A DNA stretch of 64,000 nt from Candidatus Zhuqueibacterota bacterium (GTDB lineage: Bacteria > Zhuqueibacterota > Zhuqueibacteria > Residuimicrobiales > Krinioviventaceae): positions 62,001-126,000 of the forward strand of contig JAFGSB010000160.1 of the NCBI GenBank assembly GCA_016934825.1. Reading direction: 5' to 3'. How positions within the stretch are numbered: position 1 is the stretch's first letter; every line of letters starts with the position of its first letter. Below are positions 1 to 6,321 of this stretch, one piece after another. The position numbers and the translations under genes were made by a program. Under the pieces are notes generated by a model. That model had not been told where the DNA came from and did not search any database. It worked only from the letters and a program-made list of their open reading frames with translations.

Positions 1-215
1 ATATCAGCCCGTTTACATGTATGAACGGTATCATTACCGAAGCGGTTTATCCTAAACTGAGCAGAGAGCTTGGAGGTTTTCCGATCCGGGTTTTCTATTT
101 TGACGGAAATATAGCCGACCTGGAAAGCGATCTGGAAATTTTTATGGAACTGGCGCGTAATTTTGCAGATCGAAACTCTTCGCTAAAAGTATCTGAGCAA
201 GAACTTGTTTTATAA
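1..215 (+). CDS. C-terminal fragment of CoA-substrate-specific dehydratase activase-like protein
   Basis: The reading frame is open from the window edge (first full codon at base 3) and stops at 213-215, so only about 70 C-terminal residues are present. They read SPFTCMNGIITEAVYPKLSR followed by a GFPIRVFYFDG segment, which I recognise as the end of the BadF/HgdC-type activase family with the fused DUF2229-like C-terminal region. Full members are ATP-dependent iron-sulfur activators or related proteins of 2-hydroxyacyl-CoA dehydratases. The ATP-binding and cluster-binding domains lie outside the window, so the function rests on the tail only. The ATG at 21 is an internal methionine and not the likely start. 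Confidence 0.65.
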   Translation, partial: ISPFTCMNGIITEAVYPKLSRELGGFPIRVFYFDGNIADLESDLEIFMELARNFADRNSSLKVSEQELVL

Positions 216-408
216 CCGCATTTATGAATAATTTAAAATTCTGGAGACAATTAAATGTTCTCTCCACAACGGATTATGAAACAGCTATATCCTGCAGACT
301 TTATATTTTCGCCTCAAAAAAACTTTTTATAAATTTATTTAAGAAACAAAATAGATTTTATTTGTTATTAACGTCCTGTAAGTTCTTTTAAAAAGCATAA
401 AAACTGTA

Positions 409-621
409 TCAGGATTGTGCCCTGACCCGCGTTACGTTAGCTGCCTGGGGACCTTTATCTGTATCTTCAATTTCAAATTCTACTGTATCTCCTTCACGTA
501 ATGAACGAAAGCCGTCTCCGTTAATTCCGGAGTAGTGAACAAAAATATCTTCGCCGGATTCTTTCGTAATAAATCCGTAACCCTTAGAAGTGCTGAACCA
601 CTTTACTTTTCCCTTTTCCAT
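409..621 (-). CDS. Cold-shock domain protein (CspA family)
   Basis: This 70-residue protein is a single cold-shock (OB-fold) domain of typical length. RNP1 is KGYGFI (13-18) and RNP2 is DIFVHY (25-30), and the N-terminal KVKWF segment is classic. Family members bind single-stranded RNA or DNA and melt mRNA secondary structure in the cytoplasm. The start at 621 has a good ribosome binding site (GAAAGGATT) nine or so bases upstream. A TTGACA-type promoter at 807-835 would give a leader of about 180 nt, as in cold-inducible csp mRNAs. It stands alone, with no obvious operon partner. The family call is certain; cold inducibility is inferred. Confidence 0.95.
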   Translation of the reverse strand: MEKGKVKWFSTSKGYGFITKESGEDIFVHYSGINGDGFRSLREGDTVEFEIEDTDKGPQAANVTRVRAQS

Positions 622-806
622 CAGGTAATCCTTTCAAATTTGAATGCTCCAATCGTACTTTATGCCTTGTTAGAATCGCAAAAGGTACATTTTACATCAA
701 TTTTATTTGAGGCGATTATTGTATTGCAAATGAAGGTAATTTTTATGGCGTCCATGCAGCAAAACATTACAAGGGGATTCATTGGTGCACATAGTTAATT
801 TTATGA

Positions 807-835
807 AAAATAATCCTTTTGAAAATAAATGTCAA
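807..835 (-). promoter_or_regulatory. Candidate promoter for the cold-shock gene
   Basis: Read on the minus strand there is a perfect TTGACA (835-830), a 17-base spacer, and TATTTT (812-807). A transcript from here would start near 800 and carry a leader of about 180 nt before the csp start at 621. The rest of the 622-1053 gap is AT-rich, with no other gene seen. Confidence 0.55.
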
Positions 836-951
836 GAATTTTCCCAAAAAAAAGAGAAAAATTTTTTAACAAACCGCACCTGTTAGCAGGACCATGACGA
901 CTTAATTAAAACTCTTAAATCTTTGAAAAAAGGTTATTATGATTGAAATCC

Positions 952-980
952 TTGACTAATTACAGAATTATTGTTAGTTT
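952..980 (+). promoter_or_regulatory. Weak candidate promoter upstream of the Gfo/Idh/MocA gene
   Basis: TTGACT (952-957) and TAGTTT (975-980) are separated by 17 bases, about 75 bases before the start codon. The nadB upstream region shows the same TTGACT, 17 bases, TA-rich arrangement (56656-56684). The -10 element is a poor match to the consensus. Confidence 0.35.
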
Positions 981-1053
981 CAATTCCAATTATTTGAAAA
1001 ATAATTTATCCCGTCAATGAATTATTTTTTTGATCTATAAAAAAGGAGGTAAC

Positions 1054-2238
1054 ATGATTGAAGGCAGAGAATCCGAGGGGGTCAGCCGTAAACTGCGCAT
1101 GGGGATGGTAGGCGGCGGACCGGACGCTTTTATCGGCGAGGTGCATCGGAAGGCCGCCCGCATGGATGGGAAAATTGAGATTGTTGCCGGGGCGTTTTCC
1201 TCCAAACCGGAAAAATCACGGCAAACCGGCATGGAGTTAAATCTTGATCCAAAGCGGGTATACGGAAGTTACAAGGAAATGGCGGAAGCGGAAAAAGCGC
1301 TTCCGCAAGATGAACGTATTGATTTTATCACCATCGCCACTCCCAATGTAATACATTTTGATGTTGCCAAAACTTTTCTTGAAGCAGGATTTCATATTGT
1401 ATGCGAAAAGCCGATGACGTTTAACCTGGAGCAGGCAAAAAAATTACAGCAAATTGTAAAACAAACAGGTAAAGTATTCGCCCTGTTTCACAATTATACC
1501 GGGTATCCCCTGGTCAAGCACGCCAAATACCTGGTCGATACGGGCCAGCTTGGCGAGATCCGTAAAATCATAACCGAATATCCGCAGGGCTGGCTGATCA
1601 CAAGGCTGGAAGATACCGGGCAGAAACAGGCCGCATGGAGAACCGATCCCGAGGTTGCCGGCGCCGGCGGCTGTCTGGGTGATATTGCCACCCACGCCGA
1701 AAATCTTGCCAGGTATATCACCGGACTGGAACTGACCGAAATTTGCGCCGACCTGACCATATTTGTCGAAGGGCGCAAGCTGGATGATGACGTGAATATC
1801 CTGCTGCGTTATAACAACGGCGCCAAAGGAGTTCTGCATTCCTCACAAATTTGTACGGGCCGGGAAAATGATATCAACATCCGGGTATTCGGCTCCAAGG
1901 GCGGGTTGAAATGGGTGCAGGAAAATCCCAATGAATTGTTTTATTATCCGGCCAGCGGCCCGACTCAGGTGCTCACCCGCGCCAACGATTATTTATGCGA
2001 CGCCGCGCAGCGCGGCACGCGCACCCCGACCGGTCACCCTGAAGCGTATATTGAAGCGTTTGCCAATATTTATAAAAACTTTGCGGATACGATCATCGCC
2101 AAAATGGAGGGGCGAGAACCGTCCGTTCTGGAGAATGATTTTCCGACGGTAAACGACGGTGTCAAGGGATTGTCATTTATCGAATCCGCGATCGAAAGCA
2201 GCAAAAGCGGACAAAAATGGACAAAAATGAAAAGCTGA
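1054..2238 (+). CDS. Gfo/Idh/MocA family NAD(P)-dependent oxidoreductase
   Basis: This 394-residue protein belongs to the glucose-fructose oxidoreductase/inositol dehydrogenase/MocA family, which oxidises or reduces sugars, inositols and their derivatives with NAD(P). The N-terminal Rossmann glycine region is GMVGGGPDAFIG (17-28). The signature CEKPMT sits at 117-122, and GDIATH (209-214) supplies the usual catalytic Asp and His. I place the start at the ATG at 1054 because AAGGAGGT lies just before it; an in-frame TTG at 1030 has no such site. The next gene, a sugar-phosphate isomerase-like TIM barrel, follows after 65 bases in the same direction, and this pairing is common in sugar or polyol catabolic loci. 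The substrate is unknown. Confidence 0.9.
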   Translation: MIEGRESEGVSRKLRMGMVGGGPDAFIGEVHRKAARMDGKIEIVAGAFSSKPEKSRQTGMELNLDPKRVYGSYKEMAEAEKALPQDERIDFITIATPNVIHFDVAKTFLEAGFHIVCEKPMTFNLEQAKKLQQIVKQTGKVFALFHNYTGYPLVKHAKYLVDTGQLGEIRKIITEYPQGWLITRLEDTGQKQAAWRTDPEVAGAGGCLGDIATHAENLARYITGLELTEICADLTIFVEGRKLDDDVNILLRYNNGAKGVLHSSQICTGRENDINIRVFGSKGGLKWVQENPNELFYYPASGPTQVLTRANDYLCDAAQRGTRTPTGHPEAYIEAFANIYKNFADTIIAKMEGREPSVLENDFPTVNDGVKGLSFIESAIESSKSGQKWTKMKS

Positions 2239-2303
2239 ACAGAAAATTGGATATAATATAAAAATATTGATAAATTTTGAATTTTATTAACAGGGAGAAT
2301 GTT

Positions 2304-3302
2304 ATGAACAATCCAATTACTCTTTTTACGGGACAATGGGCGGATTTGCCGTTTGAAACCATGTGTGAAAAAGCGAAAGCGTTTGGCTATGAAGGGCTGG
2401 AACTTGCCTGCTGGGGAGATCATTTTGACGTGTTCCGGGGAGCGGAGGACAAGGGATATTGCGACGAAAAGATTGCCACCCTGAAAAAATACGGCCTCAA
2501 AACCTGGGCGATCAGCAATCATCTGGCGGGCCAGTTGATCTGCGATCCGAACAATGACAGCCGTTCCGACGGATTCGCGCCTGCGGACTGCGCCGGCAAC
2601 GCAGAAAAGAAAAGACAGTTTGGCGTGGATTCCATGAAAGCCGCCGCCCGCGCCGCGAAAAATTTGGGCGTCAAGGTGGTGAACGGTTTTACCGGCTCAT
2701 CCATCTGGCACATGCTGTATTCTTTCCCGCCCTGCGACTGGAACGAAATTGATAAAGGGTACAAGTTTTTTGCCGACATGTTCAATCCCATTCTGGATGT
2801 GTTTGACGAATGCGGCGTGAAATTCGGACTCGAAGTCCATCCCACGGAAATTGCCTACGATATCCCGACCACTAAAAAGACCCTTGAAGCGATCAATCAC
2901 CGGGACGCGTTCGGCTTTAATTTCGATCCGAGCCATCTGCAGTGGCAGGGGATCGATCCCGTGAAATTCCTGCAAACCTTCGGCGATAAAGTTTATCATG
3001 TGCACATGAAGGACTGTGTGGTTCTGCTGGACGGTTCCAACGGTATTCTGGGATCGCATCTCAATTTCGGCGAACCGGGCCGGGGATGGGAATTTTGCTC
3101 CGTCGGCCGCGGCGACGTGGATTTTGAGGCGATTGTCAGACAGCTCAACAAAATGGCTTACGAGGGACCCTATTCCGTTGAATGGGAAGACCCGTTCATG
3201 GACCGTGAGTTCGGCGCCGCCGACGCCTGCCAGTTCCTCAAAGACTACGTTTACCCGGTTCCCGCCGGCGTGTTCGACGAGGCTTTTACGAAGAAAAAGT
3301 GA
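2304..3302 (+). CDS. Sugar phosphate isomerase/epimerase family protein (xylose isomerase-like TIM barrel)
   Basis: This 332-residue protein has the AP-endonuclease-2/xylose-isomerase-like TIM-barrel layout. The expected metal-ligand stretches are visible: GLEVHPTE, FNFDPSHLQWQG, VYHVHMKD and YSVEWEDPF. Relatives isomerise, epimerise or dehydrate sugars and inositols (IolE, IolI, tagatose/hydroxypyruvate isomerase types) using a divalent metal. The start at 2304 is supported by GGGAGAAT seven bases upstream. It sits directly behind the Gfo/Idh/MocA dehydrogenase and ends at a strong intrinsic terminator, so the two probably form a two-gene operon for one sugar or polyol. The exact reaction cannot be assigned. 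Confidence 0.88.
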   Translation: MNNPITLFTGQWADLPFETMCEKAKAFGYEGLELACWGDHFDVFRGAEDKGYCDEKIATLKKYGLKTWAISNHLAGQLICDPNNDSRSDGFAPADCAGNAEKKRQFGVDSMKAAARAAKNLGVKVVNGFTGSSIWHMLYSFPPCDWNEIDKGYKFFADMFNPILDVFDECGVKFGLEVHPTEIAYDIPTTKKTLEAINHRDAFGFNFDPSHLQWQGIDPVKFLQTFGDKVYHVHMKDCVVLLDGSNGILGSHLNFGEPGRGWEFCSVGRGDVDFEAIVRQLNKMAYEGPYSVEWEDPFMDREFGAADACQFLKDYVYPVPAGVFDEAFTKKK

Positions 3303-3322
3303 TTTTTCCCACGCCATGATTT

Positions 3323-3358
3323 ACGCCCCGGAAGCTGTTCCCGCCCCGGGGCGTTTTT
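3323..3358 (+). terminator. Intrinsic terminator after the dehydrogenase-isomerase pair
   Basis: A nine-base-pair GC-rich stem (ACGCCCCGG at 3323-3331 with CCGGGGCGT at 3346-3354) is followed by TTTTT. Its right arm contains the palindrome CGCCCCGGGGCG, the first core of the 64-base-spaced array that follows. Confidence 0.85.
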
Positions 3359-3553
3359 ATTTAGAACATGTGTAATGTGAATAGCACAGGAATTGATCGG
3401 AACCACGCCCCGGGGTGTCGTATGGTTGGAGCAAATATATGTGAAAATATCAAAAGTTTTTGAAAGCTACACCCCGGGGCGTCTTATGCCTGGAGCGTGT
3501 GCAGTATAAAAAGGCCGGGAATTTATCGGAACCACGCCCCGGGGTGTCCTCTG
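3342..3553. repeat. Array of four GC-rich palindromic cores with 64-65 bp period
   Basis: Near-identical 12-base palindromes occur at 3342-3353 (CGCCCCGGGGCG), 3406-3417 (CGCCCCGGGGTG), 3470-3481 (CACCCCGGGGCG) and 3535-3546 (CGCCCCGGGGTG). They are spaced 64, 64 and 65 bases apart. The flanks are partly shared. A GGAATTKATCGGAACCA block precedes cores 2 and 4, and a TCnTATGnnTGGAGC block follows cores 2 and 3. This looks like a decayed tandem repeat of hairpin-forming units. It fills the gap between the isomerase gene and the adenylate-forming enzyme; no gene is seen in it. Confidence 0.75.
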
Positions 3554-3646
3554 TCCATCTCCACAGAAATATTCCAGGGGATTTCCGTGTTTAAGAGTGT
3601 TATTATCAATAGTGACACTGTTTACTGGATTGGAAAAATTAGTATC

Positions 3647-4984
3647 ATGAATTTAGAACAAATTATACGATATAACCTGTTATGGACAGCAGACTGGTTA
3701 CGCGGCAGTCCCTTCAGAAAACATTTGCGGGATATAGAATATGCTTTCAACCATCCTGAGAAATACGAAGCCGTGCGTCAGCAGCGCCTGGCGGAGCTGT
3801 TGAAACATGCCTGTTCCACCACGAAATATTACAGCCGGTTTTCGGATCACAAAAGTCTGTCCGACTTTCCGGTTTTAAACAAAACCACATTAAAGCAGTA
3901 TTACGACGACTTTATATCCAATAAATATGATCAAACCTCCCTGCCGACAACACGAACAAGCGGTTCGTACGGTCTGCCGTTTACTTATTATATGAACAAA
4001 GAAAAATATCACAGGCGGTTCGCGGAAATTCTGTACTTTAACGGCTGGGCCGGGTATAGTCCGGGGATGCGATTTGCGCAGGTTCGTCCCAAAAGGTTCA
4101 ACCGGCTGTATAAATTGTTAAATAATTCGATAACCATCAATCCATATGTCATTAATGAAGAATGGCTTTACCGGCAAAGAAATATCTTATTAACCCAAAA
4201 AGTTGAATTTTTAATTGCCTATCCCGGCGCGCTGCTGCAGATTGCCGCCTATTGTGAAAGCAAGGGTGATACACCGGAAGATTTTCGGCTTAAAGGGATC
4301 GTCTGCAGCGCGGAAGGATTGACGCCAGGGGCCAGGGATAAATTTAATTCGGTTTTCGGGTGTCCGGTGTTCGACCGTTACGCCGCCCAGGAACTGGGTG
4401 TGATCGCCCATGAAAGCGTTACCCATGACAACTATTATGTGAATTTTGCTTCCCATTATTTCGAATTGCTGGCTTTTGATAAAGACGAACCGGTCAAACC
4501 GGGTGAACCGGGCCGCGTTGTGGTGACGGACCTGTTCTCCCATGCCATGCCCCTGATCCGGTATGAAACGGGCGACAGCGCCGAACTGGACACGGATACA
4601 AACGGGGATCCGTATATTCCTAAAATTAAAAGTATACACGGCAGGATCCTTGAACTGATCTATAAAACAAACGGGGATTATGTTAACTGGGCCGCTTTAT
4701 TCGACGTGATCGATCTGGACCCCGAGCTGACCGGCTCGATTTTTCAGTACCAGTTTATTCAAAACAGCCGGAATACCTATACGATAAAATTGTGCGTTAA
4801 ACCGTCATTTGTCCAGGAAGAACACCTGCTGAATAAGTACCAGGAATTATTGGGGGATACCGCCAAAATAACGGTTGAATATGTGGATTCCATCCCGCCG
4901 CTTGCTTCGGGCAAACGACCGATTATTATCAATAATATGCATAACACAAAAATTTTTACAAAAGCACTTAATGCAAACGAATAA
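3647..4984 (+). CDS. Phenylacetate-CoA ligase-like (PaaK/CapK family) adenylate-forming enzyme
   Basis: This 445-residue protein resembles the PaaK/CapK branch of the ANL adenylate-forming superfamily. The P-loop-like motif is TSGSYGLPF (104-112), and an A5-type motif DRYAAQELG lies near 243-251, preceded by CSAEGLTPGARDKF. Family members activate carboxylic acids as acyl-AMP for transfer to CoA or another acceptor; CapK-like members sit in capsule and surface-polysaccharide loci. I choose the ATG at 3647 because the upstream in-frame extension runs into the palindrome array, although the ribosome binding site is weak. It has no close operon partner, being flanked by repeat-rich spacers on both sides, so the substrate is open. 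Confidence 0.8.
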   Translation: MNLEQIIRYNLLWTADWLRGSPFRKHLRDIEYAFNHPEKYEAVRQQRLAELLKHACSTTKYYSRFSDHKSLSDFPVLNKTTLKQYYDDFISNKYDQTSLPTTRTSGSYGLPFTYYMNKEKYHRRFAEILYFNGWAGYSPGMRFAQVRPKRFNRLYKLLNNSITINPYVINEEWLYRQRNILLTQKVEFLIAYPGALLQIAAYCESKGDTPEDFRLKGIVCSAEGLTPGARDKFNSVFGCPVFDRYAAQELGVIAHESVTHDNYYVNFASHYFELLAFDKDEPVKPGEPGRVVVTDLFSHAMPLIRYETGDSAELDTDTNGDPYIPKIKSIHGRILELIYKTNGDYVNWAALFDVIDLDPELTGSIFQYQFIQNSRNTYTIKLCVKPSFVQEEHLLNKYQELLGDTAKITVEYVDSIPPLASGKRPIIINNMHNTKIFTKALNANE

Positions 4985-5048
4985 AAATATCGATTGTGAT
5001 ACTAATTTTCAACCGCAAGGAAGCAAGGTTCGCAAAACGAATAAGCAG

Positions 5049-5066
5049 GGTGAGCTTCAGCGCACC
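5049..5066. repeat. REP-like 18-base imperfect palindrome, copy 1
   Basis: GGTGAGCTTCAGCGCACC folds into an eight-base-pair stem with one mismatch around TC. The identical 18-mer recurs at 5244-5261, and a perfect palindromic variant lies at 5290-5307. Confidence 0.7.
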
Positions 5067-5093
5067 AATAACCTGTCATATCTTGTTAAAAAT

Positions 5094-5134
5094 GTCCCTT
5101 CGATACGTTCCACTTGGTGGAACTACTCAGGGAC
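5094..5134. repeat. REP-like nested hairpin
   Basis: An outer GTCCCT (5094-5099)/AGGGAC (5129-5134) pair encloses an inner GTTCCAC (5107-5113)/GTGGAAC (5117-5123) stem. The framing CCTTCGATACG and TACTCAGGGACC resembles extragenic palindromes that I know from many bacterial genomes. It is non-coding and lies in the gap 4985-5517, which contains no convincing gene. Confidence 0.55.
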
Positions 5135-5241
5135 CGTTGCGTCGTTAGGACAGACAGGATATTACAATTCCACAAGGGAGCCTGTTCTTACGGATGATTT
5201 TTTGGTTATATAGATTTGTCAACGCGTAAGCGGGAAAAGGT

Positions 5242-5309
5242 AGGGTGAGCTTCAGCGCACCTTTAGATAATTCGATTTGCACATGTAAAGGTGCGCCTCG
5301 GCGCACCCT
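5242..5309. repeat. Inverted repeat with 24-base arms built from two REP-like palindromes
   Basis: The arms at 5242-5265 and 5286-5309 are inverted copies with about four mismatches, separated by a 20-base loop. Each arm begins AGGGTG, ends CACCTTTA and contains its own small palindrome. The structure could be a REP doublet or a very small MITE-like element. Confidence 0.7.
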
Positions 5310-5449
5310 GCATGCTACATATCGTTTACCCTAATAGTATAAAAAACCGTGCAACCTGGCCGTCGCTTTGTATTGGATACTCTTTTCATAGCTGCGATTT
5401 TAAATCCCTTCTAAAAATAACTTTACACCTAAAATAAAAAAATCTTGAT

Positions 5450-5478
5450 TTGCTTGTCTGATCTTTTAAATTTATATT
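5450..5478 (+). promoter_or_regulatory. Candidate promoter for the SDR-flavoprotein pair
   Basis: TTGCTT (5450-5455), a 17-base spacer and TATATT (5473-5478) lie 40 bases before the SDR start codon. The match is reasonable but unproven. Confidence 0.4.
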
Positions 5479-5517
5479 CTAAAAAACTGAATTTTCAAAC
5501 AGTTAATGAGGTAAAAA

Positions 5518-6291
5518 ATGCAAAAACCGACAGCCTTGATAACGGGCGCGGGCAGGGGCATCGGCAGGGGTATCGCCGAAAAGCTGGCGGAGCTGAATTA
5601 TAATATCGTTATTGACGATATATTCAGTGAAAATGATATTGCGGAAACACTGGAATCCATAAAAGCCAAAGGCGCGGATGTACTGTACGTGCAGGCGGAT
5701 ATTTCAAAATCTGATGACCGAAAAAAATTAGTAAAGGCCGTAAAGAACAAATTTAACCACCTTGATGTGCTGGTCAATAACGCCGGTGTGGCCCCAAAAG
5801 TGCGTATGGACATATTGGAAGCAACCGAAGAAAGTTTTGACCGGGTACTGAACATTAATCTCAAAGGGCCCTATTTTCTCACCCAGCTTGTCGCCAACTG
5901 GATGATCGAGCAGAAAAAAGAGGACCCGGATCGGGATTTCAAGATTATTAATACGGCCTCCATGTCATCCTATGTGTCCTCACCTGCGCGGGGAGAGTAC
6001 TGCGTGTCCAAAGCGGGCGTCAGCATGATGACCAAACTGTATGCCGACCGGCTCTCCGAATTCGGAATCCTGGTGTACGAAATTCGTCCGGGTATTATCT
6101 ATTCGGATATGACGTCCGTCGTCAAGGAAAAATATGACAAGCTTATCGAAGACGGCCTGCTGCCGATAAAACGCTGGGGCTATCCTGAAGATATAGCCAG
6201 GGCGGTTGCCGGGATCGTACTGGGTTATTTCCCCTATTCAACCGGCGAAGTCATTAATGTGGACGGCGGATACCACCTGCAAAGATTATAA
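5518..6291 (+). CDS. Short-chain dehydrogenase/reductase (FabG-like SDR)
   Basis: This 257-residue protein is a classical SDR of typical length. It has the cofactor motif TGAGRGIG (9-16), the structural NNAG (87-90) and a catalytic set Ser148, Tyr161, Lys165 (YCVSK). An Asp at the end of the second strand (VIDD, around 33) suggests NAD(H) rather than NADP(H). The conserved C-terminal INVDGGY is present. The start at 5518 has GAGGT upstream. The flavoprotein gene follows after 30 bases, so they are probably co-transcribed. FabG-like SDRs are often annotated as 3-ketoacyl-ACP reductases, but the pairing here points to oxidation of a sugar, polyol or hydroxy-acid; the substrate is not known. Confidence 0.92.
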   Translation: MQKPTALITGAGRGIGRGIAEKLAELNYNIVIDDIFSENDIAETLESIKAKGADVLYVQADISKSDDRKKLVKAVKNKFNHLDVLVNNAGVAPKVRMDILEATEESFDRVLNINLKGPYFLTQLVANWMIEQKKEDPDRDFKIINTASMSSYVSSPARGEYCVSKAGVSMMTKLYADRLSEFGILVYEIRPGIIYSDMTSVVKEKYDKLIEDGLLPIKRWGYPEDIARAVAGIVLGYFPYSTGEVINVDGGYHLQRL

Positions 6292-6321
6292 TAATAATAT
6301 TAATCAGTTTACGGACATATC

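Noticed and set aside
1444-1839. 131-residue minus-strand frame inside the Gfo/Idh/MocA gene
   Set aside because: It is the antisense shadow of a clear coding region, with no family match.
3342-3553. The regularly spaced palindromes as a possible CRISPR array
   Set aside because: The shared cores are only 12 bases, the intervening segments are partly repeated rather than unique spacers, and there is no cas gene in the window.
4875-5213. 112-residue open frame overlapping the end of the adenylate-forming enzyme
   Set aside because: It overlaps a well-supported gene in another frame and then runs through the REP-like elements; it has no ribosome binding site.
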